A DNA stretch of 8,623 nt from Caldifarciminota bacterium (GCA_015490255.1 WFYF01000017.1:1-8623); one strand, 5' to 3'. Positions 1 through 7,349 are shown, numbered from the stretch's first letter. The notes: generated from the sequence alone by a model not told the origin. Numbers and translations are program-made.

Positions 1-893
1 CGGGTGCGCTGCATCACCAGGAGCATCAGGGTGGAGAGCATGGTAAAGGAGGCCACCAGGGTCACCAGAGAAAGAATGAGAAACATGGCGAGTTTCTCCA
101 GTTTCAGGGCAGAAAACAGGGTCCGGTTCCACTCCTGCCAGGTGGTGATGCGATAGGGATAGGGAATGGTCTCGCGGAGTTTCTCGGCCACCCGCCCGGC
201 ATCCATGGGATCCTTCAGGGCGATCTCCACGCCGTGCACCCGGTCCCCCAGTCCCAGCAGTCGCTGGAGGGTGGCGAGATCCGTGAGGGCCAGGGTGCTG
301 TTCAGGTCATACAGCCCGGCATCAAAAATCCCCACAACCTTCAGGGGGATTCTGCGGAAAATCCGGCCGATGGGGGTGGCCAGATTGCCCTCCAGGGCAT
401 AGAGGACCACGGTGTCCCCGGCAGCCACGTGGAGGTTGGAGGCCAGGACACTTCCGAGGACCAGCCCGCTTTCCGGATGAAAGGCCCCCTCCACCATATA
501 TTCCTCAAAAAAATCCCGGTGAATCATCTCCCCGGGGTCCACCCCTTTGACCACCAGTCCCTCGGTCGCCTCTCCGTGGCGGGCCAGAGCCCGCACAACC
601 ACAAAAGGACCGGCTTGCCGGACACCCGGGGCCGTCCGGATGGCCGCGAACAGGGCGCTGTCCGGGGTGAAGGGCTCCTGAAAGAACCGGTCCACGGTGA
701 TGTGGGGCTGGGCCCCGAGAATCCGGCGCTTCACCTCGTCCTGAAACCCCTCCATGATGCCGTTCACCAGGAGCATGGCCGCCACCCCCACCGTGATCCC
801 GATGAGCGCAAAGGCACCCAGAAAGGCCACCAGCCCTCGCCGGGTGAGACGGAGGTAGTGGGCGAGAAGAAAGCGCTCCAGGGGCGAGATCAT
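1..893 (-). CDS. lolC: LolC/LolE-family lipoprotein-releasing ABC transporter permease (partial, runs off left edge)
   Basis: This is probably the inner-membrane permease of the Lol system, which extracts mature lipoproteins from the inner membrane and passes them to the carrier LolA, powered by the ATPase LolD. The 297 residues present begin MISPLERFLLAHYL. They contain a first membrane segment at about 21-45, a MacB-type periplasmic domain at about 46-255, and the start of the second membrane segment at about 268-294. Family hallmarks are the N-terminal G-F-Q-D-E-V stretch (49-54), TPIGRI (173-178), VVGIFDAGLYDLN (187-199) and TWQEWNRTLFSALKLEKLAMF (251-271). The C-terminal part, with the last membrane segments, lies outside the window. 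The start ATG overlaps the hslV stop in an ATGA. No Shine-Dalgarno sequence is visible upstream, so translation probably depends on coupling to hslV. LolC and LolE cannot be told apart here; another FtsX-type permease is less likely. Confidence 0.88.
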   Translation of the reverse strand, partial: MISPLERFLLAHYLRLTRRGLVAFLGAFALIGITVGVAAMLLVNGIMEGFQDEVKRRILGAQPHITVDRFFQEPFTPDSALFAAIRTAPGVRQAGPFVVVRALARHGEATEGLVVKGVDPGEMIHRDFFEEYMVEGAFHPESGLVLGSVLASNLHVAAGDTVVLYALEGNLATPIGRIFRRIPLKVVGIFDAGLYDLNSTLALTDLATLQRLLGLGDRVHGVEIALKDPMDAGRVAEKLRETIPYPYRITTWQEWNRTLFSALKLEKLAMFLILSLVTLVASFTMLSTLMLLVMQRT

Positions 894-1417
894 TCCGGAA
901 GGGTCAGGAGGGTCAGGCGGTCGTTGGTATAGATGCACATCTCGGCGGCGATGTGGAGGGAACGCGCCACGATCTCGCGGGCGGAAAGGTCGGTGTTGCG
1001 ATACAGGGCTTTGGCCGCCGCCTGGGCGTAGGGGCCGCCGGATCCGATGGCCGCGATGGGTTCTTCCGGCTCCAGCACGTCTCCCCCACCGGTGACCAGA
1101 AACATCCGCTCGGGATTGAGGAGGATCAGAAAGGCTTCCAGGCGGCGAAGCACCCGGTCGGAGCGCCACTGACGGGCGAAGTCAATCACCGCCTTTTCCA
1201 GGTTCTGGGTCCGTTCCAGGATGCGCTCAAAATGGTCAAACAGGGTGAGGGCGTCGGCCACCGAACCGGCAAACCCGCCCAGCACTTTCCCCCGGGCGAG
1301 TTTGCGCACCTTCCGGGCGGTGTGCTTCACAATCATGTCGTCATAGGTGACCTGCCCATCCGCACCGATGGCGGCCTGTCCATTCCGGATCACCGCGAGC
1401 ACCGTGGTTCCATGCAT
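890..1417 (-). CDS. hslV: ATP-dependent protease proteolytic subunit HslV
   Basis: HslV is the N-terminal-nucleophile threonine peptidase of the cytoplasmic HslUV (ClpYQ) complex, in which HslU unfolds substrates. The protein is 175 residues, the usual length. It starts MHGTTVLAV, so removal of MHG exposes the catalytic threonine. Counting from that threonine, Asp17 (in GADGQVT) and Lys33 (in TARKVRKL) sit at the expected active-site positions, and the GSGGPYAQAAA motif lies at about 122-132. FAG-ADALTLF-FE, W-R-D-R-LR-LEA and the C-terminal ICIYTN are also typical. The ATG at 1417 was chosen over an upstream in-frame start at 1507 because it follows AAAGGAGG with 6 bases between GGAGG and the ATG, and gives the conserved N-terminus. 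The stop overlaps the start of the LolC/E-type permease gene. The usual partner gene hslU is not adjacent in either direction within the window. Confidence 0.96.
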   Translation of the reverse strand: MHGTTVLAVIRNGQAAIGADGQVTYDDMIVKHTARKVRKLARGKVLGGFAGSVADALTLFDHFERILERTQNLEKAVIDFARQWRSDRVLRRLEAFLILLNPERMFLVTGGGDVLEPEEPIAAIGSGGPYAQAAAKALYRNTDLSAREIVARSLHIAAEMCIYTNDRLTLLTLPE

Positions 1418-1442
1418 CCCCTGCCTCCTTTGCACGATGGGG

Positions 1443-1471
1443 ATTATATAGCCCGGCATGCGGTGCTTCAG
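1443..1471 (-). promoter_or_regulatory. Putative sigma-70-type promoter for hslV and the lolC-like gene
   Basis: Read on the minus strand, a perfect TATAAT (1448 to 1443) lies 17 bases downstream of a weak CTGAAG (1471 to 1466). Transcription would start near 1436, giving a leader of about 18 bases that includes the hslV Shine-Dalgarno sequence. The consensus -10 is strong and the -35 is poor. Assigned from pattern and position only. Confidence 0.5.
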
Positions 1472-1478
1472 GTTCCCC

Positions 1479-1507
1479 TTGACGCCCCTCCCCCCATCCC
1501 GTACCAT
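1479..1507 (+). promoter_or_regulatory. Putative sigma-70-type promoter of the efflux operon
   Basis: TTGACG (1479-1484) and TACCAT (1502-1507) are separated by exactly 17 bases, just upstream of the TetR-family gene. Transcription would start near 1514, inside the inverted repeat at 1512-1525, leaving a leader of about 31 bases. The -35 matches consensus at five of six positions and the -10 at four of six. The promoter is divergent from the hslV promoter. Confidence 0.5.
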
Positions 1508-1511
1508 AAAG

Positions 1512-1525
1512 ACCGACTGGTCGGT
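1512..1525. promoter_or_regulatory. Inverted-repeat operator, likely bound by the TetR-family protein
   Basis: The sequence ACCGAC-TG-GTCGGT is a perfect 6+6 inverted repeat with a 2-base centre. It lies directly downstream of the predicted -10 box and covers the expected transcription start, 20 bases before the start codon of the TetR-family gene. TetR-family repressors typically bind such palindromes in their own promoter region, and a repressor here would block initiation. Binding by this protein is an inference from position and symmetry. Confidence 0.65.
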
Positions 1526-1544
1526 TCAAAGCAAGGGGGTGTCC

Positions 1545-2108
1545 ATGCGAAATCCGGAAGAAACCCGCAGAAAGATTCTGGAAGCAGCCTATACGCTGTT
1601 CCTCCAGCACGGCTATCACGGGGCCAGCATGTCCCGCCTGGTGGAGGCCACCGGACTCTCCAAAGGGGCCATCTATCACCACTTCTCCTCCAAAGAGGAG
1701 ATTTTTGTGGAGGTTCTCACCACCCGGGTGAAAGAACTCCTCGCCGCCCTCCGTCAGGAGAACGGCTCTGATCCCCGGGAAGTGGCCCACGCCCGGTTCC
1801 GGGTTCTTGCCCACCGTTTCTTCACCCACCGGCAGGACATCCACCTGTTCGCCATCCACAGCCAGAACCTTCCCGCAGGACTGATCCAGAGCGTGATCCG
1901 GGCCCTTCGGCCCCTCTTTGAAGAACTCCTTCAGGTGCTTGCCGAACCTCTCGCTCAGCTTTATTCTCCCCGAGAGGCCCGCCTCTTCGCCATCTTTGCC
2001 CTCGGGGCCCTCCGCTTTTCCTTCCTGCCCCACAATGCCCGGGAACTTCCCGGCCATTTTGAAACCTACTGGAAAATCTTTGAGCGGTTCCTTGGAGGGA
2101 TCCTGTGA
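1545..2108 (+). CDS. TetR/AcrR-family transcriptional repressor, first gene of the efflux operon
   Basis: This 187-residue protein has the typical length and layout of TetR-family ligand-responsive repressors. The N-terminal DNA-binding domain spans about residues 5-51: helix 1 (EETRRKILEAAYTLFLQHGY), then the helix-turn-helix at about 28-47 with the signature LVEATGLSKGAIYHHF, followed by SSKEEIF. The all-helical C-terminal domain (about 55-187) would bind a ligand and form the dimer; it does not reveal the ligand. The start at 1545 follows an AAGGGGGT ribosome site with 5-6 bases of spacing; an in-frame ATG at 1458 is rejected because it lies upstream of the predicted promoter and would add a non-family extension. 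The stop overlaps the next gene, a TolC-family channel. By context it represses its own efflux operon through the palindrome at 1512-1525. Confidence 0.93.
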   Translation: MRNPEETRRKILEAAYTLFLQHGYHGASMSRLVEATGLSKGAIYHHFSSKEEIFVEVLTTRVKELLAALRQENGSDPREVAHARFRVLAHRFFTHRQDIHLFAIHSQNLPAGLIQSVIRALRPLFEELLQVLAEPLAQLYSPREARLFAIFALGALRFSFLPHNARELPGHFETYWKIFERFLGGIL

Positions 2109-2110
2109 TG
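2094..2110 (+). promoter_or_regulatory. Ribosome binding site and alternative starts of the TolC-family gene
   Basis: GGAGG at 2094-2098 lies inside the last codons of the TetR-family gene. It serves either an ATG at 2108 (9-base spacing, TGATG overlap) or a GTG at 2105 (6-base spacing, GTGA overlap with the repressor stop). The GTG would add one residue only. The ATG was chosen for start-codon preference; the sequence does not settle it. Confidence 0.55.
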
Positions 2111-3403
2111 TGGTGGATCCTGCTGATCTCCCAGATCCACCTTTCCGAAGAAGACGCGGTGAACCGTATTCTTCAGAACCATCCCCTCCTGGAGGTGGCC
2201 CACCTGCGGGTGGCCGCAACGAGGGAGGACGAAATCAAGGCCTGGAGCCGGCACCTGCCCGTGATCTCCTTCACCGGGCAATACCGGTATTCCAACCTGG
2301 AGATTACCATTCCCCAGCGGTTTCCGGTGGCGGTGGACCCCAACACCTTCCGGCTGATCTATTACGACACCACCATCACCTTCAGCTACCGGGACAACTA
2401 TAACTTCACCCTCCAGACCTCGCTGATGCTCACCGGTTTCGGGAAGTCCCTGTACGCCGGCTGGATGATGCGCAAAATGGTGAAGGCCCAGAGAGCCCGT
2501 GCCCGACAGGATACCATCCGGCTGGTTCTGAACGTCCGCAGGGCCTATCAGGGAGCCCTTCTGGCCAGGGAAAACCTCTCTCTGACGGAGGAGATGGTTC
2601 GCATCCAGGAGGCCCATCTTCAGGACGCCCGGGAGCGCTTCCAGGCCGGCCTGATCGGAGAAGGAGAACTCCTCCGGGCGGAACTGGCCCTCCGGAACGC
2701 CCAGGCCTCTCAAAGGGAAGCGGAGGCCCGGTATGCCGAAGCCCTGAACCGCCTGAAATCCCTTCTCGCCCTCCCCGACTCTGCCGAGGTCGTGCTCACA
2801 GATAGCCTCACCCCCTATCCCCTGCCCTCCAGCACCGACAGCCTGATGACCCTGATGGAACGCCGTCCGGACTTTGAGGCCCTTGCCCACAGGATCCAGG
2901 CACTGGAGGACCAGCGGAAAATGCACCGGGCCCGGTTCCTGCCCACCCTTTCCGCCTTCGCCTTCGCCACCTATCAGAAACCCTACGGGTTTGAAAACGT
3001 CTGGGGAGATCAGGAAGGGTACGGGTTGCTGCTTTCCTGGAGCCTGTTTGAGGGGGGAGGCATCCTGTCCGATTACCGGAAAGCCCGGATCCAGCGGGAT
3101 ATCCTCCGGAAAACCCTCCAGTTCCAAAAAATCCAGGCCCGGAACGCCCTGAAAAGTGCCTTCCAGAAAGTCCAGGCCGCCCGGGACGTGATGGAAGGAC
3201 GGCACAAAGACGTGGAAACCTCCCGGAGGATGATGGAGCTCACCCATCAGGCCTACGCTAACGGGCTTCTGCGGGAGGTGGACTTTCAGGATGCGGCATG
3301 GGCCTATGCCCGGGCGCGCTTCGGTTATCTGACCAGCGTGGTGCAATACAATCTGGCCGTGCTGGAACTGGAAGAACTGGTGAAAGGAGGTTCTCGGCAA
3401 TGA
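2108..3403 (+). CDS. TolC-family outer-membrane efflux protein
   Basis: This 431-residue protein is the probable exit duct of the tripartite pump, a trimeric outer-membrane barrel joined to a periplasmic helical tunnel. The N-terminus of the mature protein has the family pattern HLSEEDAVNRILQNHPLLEVA (about 11-31). Two related halves follow. Long amphipathic helical stretches run at about 128-222 and 253-280 in the first half and linker, and at about 320-428 in the second. Beta-strand-rich segments at about 52-118 and 280-318 contain alternating aromatic residues, as in barrel strands; the second ends in GLLLSWSLFEGGGILSDYRKA, typical of the family. The apparent signal sequence, MWWILLISQ, is very short and lacks basic residues. 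No lipobox cysteine is present. It is the second gene of the operon, and its stop overlaps the start of the membrane fusion protein gene. Confidence 0.92.
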   Translation: MWWILLISQIHLSEEDAVNRILQNHPLLEVAHLRVAATREDEIKAWSRHLPVISFTGQYRYSNLEITIPQRFPVAVDPNTFRLIYYDTTITFSYRDNYNFTLQTSLMLTGFGKSLYAGWMMRKMVKAQRARARQDTIRLVLNVRRAYQGALLARENLSLTEEMVRIQEAHLQDARERFQAGLIGEGELLRAELALRNAQASQREAEARYAEALNRLKSLLALPDSAEVVLTDSLTPYPLPSSTDSLMTLMERRPDFEALAHRIQALEDQRKMHRARFLPTLSAFAFATYQKPYGFENVWGDQEGYGLLLSWSLFEGGGILSDYRKARIQRDILRKTLQFQKIQARNALKSAFQKVQAARDVMEGRHKDVETSRRMMELTHQAYANGLLREVDFQDAAWAYARARFGYLTSVVQYNLAVLELEELVKGGSRQ

Positions 3404-4263
3404 ACGCAGTGCTCCGGGGAATGATCGGATTTGCGGTGGCGGCTCTGATTGCCGGATGCCGTCCCTCCTCCCGGGAACAGGCATCGTCTGAAGAAAACAC
3501 CCGCAAAGCGGTGGTTCAGGTGACTCTTGTGGATTCGGGAGAAGTGATCCGCCGCGTTACCTTTACCGGCACGGTGGCCGGCGGGATTCAGGCCCCCATC
3601 CTTTCAGAAATACCCGGAAAAGTCCTGGCCCTCCGGGTGAAGGAAGGGGAGCGCGTGGCGAAAGGGGACACCCTGGCCCTGGTGGACCGTTCCCTCCCCG
3701 GCATGCCCTATGAGCCCTTTCCGGTCCTCGCGCCCGTCGCCGGCCGGGTGCACTGGGAAGTGTTTACCCCTGGAGAACCCGTGGGACCGGAGCGGCCCAT
3801 GGGCATGATCGTGGGGCTGCCCCTGGAGATCCGGATGCGGGTGCCCGCCCGGGCCCGGGTGCGGGTGGGAGACCCTCTGGAAGTGCTGGTCTCCGGGGAC
3901 ACCCTTTCCGGCCGGGTCACCTGGGTTTCTTCCATGGTGGATCCCCGGACCCAGACCCGTCTCGTCCGGGGAAGGGTGGACGGGGGATCCGGACTCCATC
4001 CCGGCGAAGTGGTGAAAGTCCGGACCATCGTCGCCCGGGAGCGGGGGATCCGGGTTCCGCGGCAGGCGCTGCTTTATGCCCCCACCCCCTTTGTGGTGCG
4101 GGTTGTGGAAGGAAAGGCCCACCGTCAGGTGGTGGATCTGGCCCTCCTCGGTGATCGGTATGCCCTCCTCCGGAACGGCCTCACGGTGGGGGACACGGTG
4201 ATCGTGGTGGGGCAACGGGTGGTGGAAGAAGGGCAGTCCGTTCAGGTGGAGGCAGCGCCATGA
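3400..4263 (+). CDS. RND efflux membrane fusion (periplasmic adaptor) lipoprotein, lacking a long alpha-hairpin
   Basis: This adaptor would join the RND pump to the outer-membrane channel. It is 287 residues, well short of AcrA-type adaptors (nearly 400). The N-terminus is a lipoprotein signal with the lipobox IAGC, so Cys20 should be lipidated. A polar linker (21-36) is followed by the first lipoyl half (about 66-96, IPGKVLALRVKEGERVAKGD), only about 12 connecting residues (97-108), and the second lipoyl half (about 109-128, VLAPVAGRVHWEVFTPGEPVG). A beta-barrel domain (about 140-215) and a membrane-proximal domain (about 216-285) follow. The coiled hairpin normally inserted between the lipoyl halves is essentially absent. 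The start at 3400 follows AAAGGAGG with 9-base spacing and overlaps the channel gene stop (ATGA); an upstream in-frame ATG at 3298 is rejected because it would hide the lipobox inside the protein. Confidence 0.92.
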   Translation: MNAVLRGMIGFAVAALIAGCRPSSREQASSEENTRKAVVQVTLVDSGEVIRRVTFTGTVAGGIQAPILSEIPGKVLALRVKEGERVAKGDTLALVDRSLPGMPYEPFPVLAPVAGRVHWEVFTPGEPVGPERPMGMIVGLPLEIRMRVPARARVRVGDPLEVLVSGDTLSGRVTWVSSMVDPRTQTRLVRGRVDGGSGLHPGEVVKVRTIVARERGIRVPRQALLYAPTPFVVRVVEGKAHRQVVDLALLGDRYALLRNGLTVGDTVIVVGQRVVEEGQSVQVEAAP

Positions 4264-7200
4264 CCCGTTTCGCCGTGGAGCGACCCATCACCACCGTGGT
4301 GATGTTCGTGATTCTCCTGGCCCTGGGGGTGCTGGGCCTCCTGCGCCTGCCGGTGGACCTCTATCCCCGGATCTCCCTGCCCACCGCCACCGCCATTTTC
4401 TTCTATCCCGGGGCAGGGCCGGAGGAGATTGAACAGAAAATCCTGAAAGTCGCCGAAGATGCCATGGCTTCGGTGGCCGGTGTGAAGGAGATCCGCTCCC
4501 TGGCCTATGAAGGGATCGGTGCGGTCATCGTCACCTTTGACTACGATGTGAACGTGGACAACGGTGTGAACGACATTCGGGCCAGCCTGGATATCGTGCG
4601 CCGCCGGTTCCCGGCAGACATGGATCCTCCCACCATCTTCAAGTTTGACATTTCCCAGTTCCCCATCCTGGCCATCACCGCCACAACCCGGGATTCCACC
4701 CTGGACCTCCGGGAAATCTTTGAACGGGACCTGGCCGACGAGTTCAAGGCCATCCCCGGGGTGGGCGAAATCCAGTTCTGGGGCGGCGGGAGGAAACGCC
4801 AGATCAACGTGGAAATCCCCCTTGAGGTCCTGGAACAGCACAACCTCACCTTTCGGGAAATCGTGGCTGCCCTTGAGGCGGCAAACCTTTCCATCCCGGC
4901 GGGAGAAATCACCCGGGACGGGGTGAAATACCTGATCCGGGTTCCCGCCTATTTCCAGTCGGTGGAGGAAATCGGTCAGGTGGCGCTCCGGGGCGGTGTG
5001 CTTCTGCGGGATGTTGCCCGGATCACCGACGGGTATGCCGACACCCGCACCCTCGTCCGGGTGAACGGGGAGCGTGCCATTTTTTTCGGTGTTCTGAAAC
5101 AGTCTGACGCCAACACGCTGGAGGTGGCCCGCAAGGTCAAGGCCCTCCTGCCTGAAATTGAGAAACGCTATCCCGGGGTCCACTTTGTGGTGGTGAACGA
5201 CTTTTCCCGGTTCATCGCCTCTTCCGTGCAGAACCTCACCCAGAACGTGTTCTATGGCGCTTTCTTTGTGATGTTTGTGACCCTGCTTCTCCTGCGGAAC
5301 TTCACCGGAAGCCTGATCATCTCCCTGGTGATCCCGGTGTCCCTGATTGCGGGGTTCCTCCTTCTGTGGCTTCAGGGGTCCTCCATCAACCTGATTTCCC
5401 TTTCTGCCCTGGCCATCGCCGTGGGCATGGTGGTGGACAACGCGGTGGTGGTGCTGGAAAACATCTTCTTTCACCGGCAGCGGGGGGAATCCCGAAAAGA
5501 AGCCGCGCTGTTCGGCACCCAGGAAGTGGGAGAAGCCATCCTGGCCTCCACCCTGACCACCGTGGCCATCTTCATTCCCATCGTGACGGCAAAAGGTTTT
5601 ATTGGCGTCTTTTTCCGGGAACTTGCCTATATGGTGAGTTTCACCCTCTTCGTGTCGCTGGCCTCGGCCTATATGCTCGCTCCTGCCCTGGCCAGGCTAT
5701 TCCTCCGCCGGCCCCGCCCGGCCACCACCGCCTTCGGCCGGTGGATGGAGCGAACCTGGCGGGCGCTGGAAGACGCTCACAGAAGAACACTTGCCTGGGG
5801 AGCGCGACACAAGTGGGTCATCTGGGTATCCGCGCTGGGCCTGTTCGGGCTGAGCATGGGACTGCTCATCACGGGAAGGGTCAAAACCGAGTTCATGCCC
5901 GCGCAGGACACCGGGGAGTTCCGGGTCCAGATCCAGCTTCCTCCCGGCACACCCCTTGCGGTAACCGATTCGGTAACCCGCATCGTGGAGGGGTGGATTC
6001 AGGAAATTCCGGAGCTCCAGCACTACGCCACCCGTGTGGGGCCCACCGAGTCCGGGTTCGGCATCATCATGGGCTCGGCGGAAGGGTCTCACGTGGGCAT
6101 GGTGTTCGTGCGCACCGTTCCCGTGGACAAACGCGCCCGGGGCATTGAAGCCATCGCCCAGGAGGTGGACCGGAAGGTCAAAACCCTGGCGGGGCTGGAA
6201 GCCGGCGGCGTGCTCACCGGCAACGTGGGCAACCAGATCCTCTTTGGCTCAGGAAGCCCCATTGAAATCCGCATCTTCGGGGACGACGTTGCCGCATCGG
6301 ATACGCTGGCCCGCGCGGTGGTCAGGGCCCTGAAGCAGATCCCCGGCGTGCTGAATCCCGAGATCCAGCGTCAGACCCCCCAGCCGGAGTGGCGGGTGGA
6401 GCTGGACCGGGATCGCCTGGCCCGCCTCGGTCTGATTCCGGCCTCCGTGGCCATGGAGCTCCGGACCGCCTTTCTGGGGACAGAGGCCGGAAAATTCCGG
6501 ATCCGGGGAGAGGAATATCCCATCGTGGTCCGGCTGGCCCCTCCGGATCGGGAGCGCGACGACGCGCTGGAGGGACTCACCCTGCTGAACAACGAAGGAC
6601 TCCGGATCCCCCTTGTGGAGGTGGCTCGCCTGCGTCCGGCCTCCTCCCCTTCCAGCATTGAGCGGTTGAACCGCTTCCGGGTGGTCCGGGTGACCGCAGA
6701 CTACGCCGGCCGGTCCCTCGGGGAGATCATGGAAGACCTTCGCCAGGCGCTGGATACCCTTGATCTGCCTGCAGGGTTCCGGTTTGAACTGGGAGGATCC
6801 TTCAAACGCCAGCAGGAATCCTTCGGGGACCTGTTTGTGGCCCTCGTGCTGGGGATCGTGCTGGTGTATCTGGTGATGGTGGCCCTCTTTGAGTCCTTTC
6901 TGATGCCCTTTGTGGTGATGTTTGCGGTGCCCTTCGGCATTGCCGGGGTGAGTTATCTCCTGGCCCTCACCGGTGTGCCCCTTTCGGTCAACGCCTATCT
7001 CGGCATGATCATGCTTGTGGGCATCGTGGTGAACAACGCCATCGTGATGCTGGACTATATGGAACTCCTGCAACTCCGTGGACGGGATCTTCTTTCCTCG
7101 GTGCTGGAAGGAGCCTCCCGGCGCCTGCGCCCCATTCTCATGACCACCTTCACCACCATCGGCGGTCTTCTTCCCCTGGTGATCTTCCGGACCGAGGGTT

Positions 7201-7349
7201 CAGAGGTCTGGCGCCCCCTGGGGCTTGCGGTGATCGGGGGACTTGCCTTTTCCACCTTCGTCACGTTGATCTTCGTTCCGGTGGTGTACCTGACCTTTGA
7301 GTCCGTCCGTCGTCAGATTCTGCACTTGCTGGGGAGGTTGTCTCCATGA
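4260..7349 (+). CDS. RND-family inner-membrane efflux pump (AcrB/HAE1-like)
   Basis: This 1029-residue protein has the full RND length and the duplicated layout. TM1 is at about 9-28, followed by a large periplasmic loop (29-329) and TM2-TM6 (330 to about 480). TM7 is at about 519-537, followed by a second periplasmic loop (538-857) and TM8-TM12 (858-1012). Recognisable motifs are FAVERPITTVVMFVILLALG, LPVDLYPRISLPT, YPGAGPEEIEQ, GMVVDNAVVVLENI in TM4 (389-402), GIVVNNAIVMLDYM in TM10 (921-934) and RLRPILMTTFTT at TM11. It should export substrates through the adaptor and channel encoded upstream, driven by an ion gradient. TM4 has Asp393 followed by Asn394, not the Asp-Asp pair of AcrB, and TM10 has Asn925 where AcrB has a lysine; both variants are common in HAE1-type relatives. 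GGAGG lies 7 bases before the ATG, which overlaps the adaptor stop (ATGA). The substrate cannot be told from sequence. Confidence 0.95.
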   Translation: MTRFAVERPITTVVMFVILLALGVLGLLRLPVDLYPRISLPTATAIFFYPGAGPEEIEQKILKVAEDAMASVAGVKEIRSLAYEGIGAVIVTFDYDVNVDNGVNDIRASLDIVRRRFPADMDPPTIFKFDISQFPILAITATTRDSTLDLREIFERDLADEFKAIPGVGEIQFWGGGRKRQINVEIPLEVLEQHNLTFREIVAALEAANLSIPAGEITRDGVKYLIRVPAYFQSVEEIGQVALRGGVLLRDVARITDGYADTRTLVRVNGERAIFFGVLKQSDANTLEVARKVKALLPEIEKRYPGVHFVVVNDFSRFIASSVQNLTQNVFYGAFFVMFVTLLLLRNFTGSLIISLVIPVSLIAGFLLLWLQGSSINLISLSALAIAVGMVVDNAVVVLENIFFHRQRGESRKEAALFGTQEVGEAILASTLTTVAIFIPIVTAKGFIGVFFRELAYMVSFTLFVSLASAYMLAPALARLFLRRPRPATTAFGRWMERTWRALEDAHRRTLAWGARHKWVIWVSALGLFGLSMGLLITGRVKTEFMPAQDTGEFRVQIQLPPGTPLAVTDSVTRIVEGWIQEIPELQHYATRVGPTESGFGIIMGSAEGSHVGMVFVRTVPVDKRARGIEAIAQEVDRKVKTLAGLEAGGVLTGNVGNQILFGSGSPIEIRIFGDDVAASDTLARAVVRALKQIPGVLNPEIQRQTPQPEWRVELDRDRLARLGLIPASVAMELRTAFLGTEAGKFRIRGEEYPIVVRLAPPDRERDDALEGLTLLNNEGLRIPLVEVARLRPASSPSSIERLNRFRVVRVTADYAGRSLGEIMEDLRQALDTLDLPAGFRFELGGSFKRQQESFGDLFVALVLGIVLVYLVMVALFESFLMPFVVMFAVPFGIAGVSYLLALTGVPLSVNAYLGMIMLVGIVVNNAIVMLDYMELLQLRGRDLLSSVLEGASRRLRPILMTTFTTIGGLLPLVIFRTEGSEVWRPLGLAVIGGLAFSTFVTLIFVPVVYLTFESVRRQILHLLGRLSP

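Noticed and set aside
234..932. Plus-strand open frame across the LolC/E-type gene
   Set aside because: The minus strand gives a clear family protein across the whole region; the plus-strand product has no domain features.
1418..1507. Upstream extension of hslV to an in-frame ATG at 1507
   Set aside because: It would bury the catalytic threonine, run through the predicted -10 box, and bypass the good ribosome site before 1417.
1458..1544. Upstream extension of the TetR-family gene to an ATG at 1458
   Set aside because: It would start upstream of the predicted promoter and add 29 residues not seen in the family, whereas 1545 has a ribosome site and the normal N-terminus.
953..1771. Plus-strand open frame spanning hslV, the intergenic promoters and the start of the TetR-family gene
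   Set aside because: It crosses two well-supported genes and both promoters, and its product is unlike any known protein.
2066..3484. Long minus-strand open frame (472 codons) opposite the TolC-family and adaptor genes
   Set aside because: Its translation is low-complexity, rich in Gly, Pro and His, with no recognisable domain. It is a by-product of the strong G/C third-position bias of the real genes on the other strand.
4242..5474. Long minus-strand open frame (410 codons) opposite the RND pump gene
   Set aside because: The His/Gly-rich translation resembles no family and mirrors the pump coding sequence, so it is a shadow frame.
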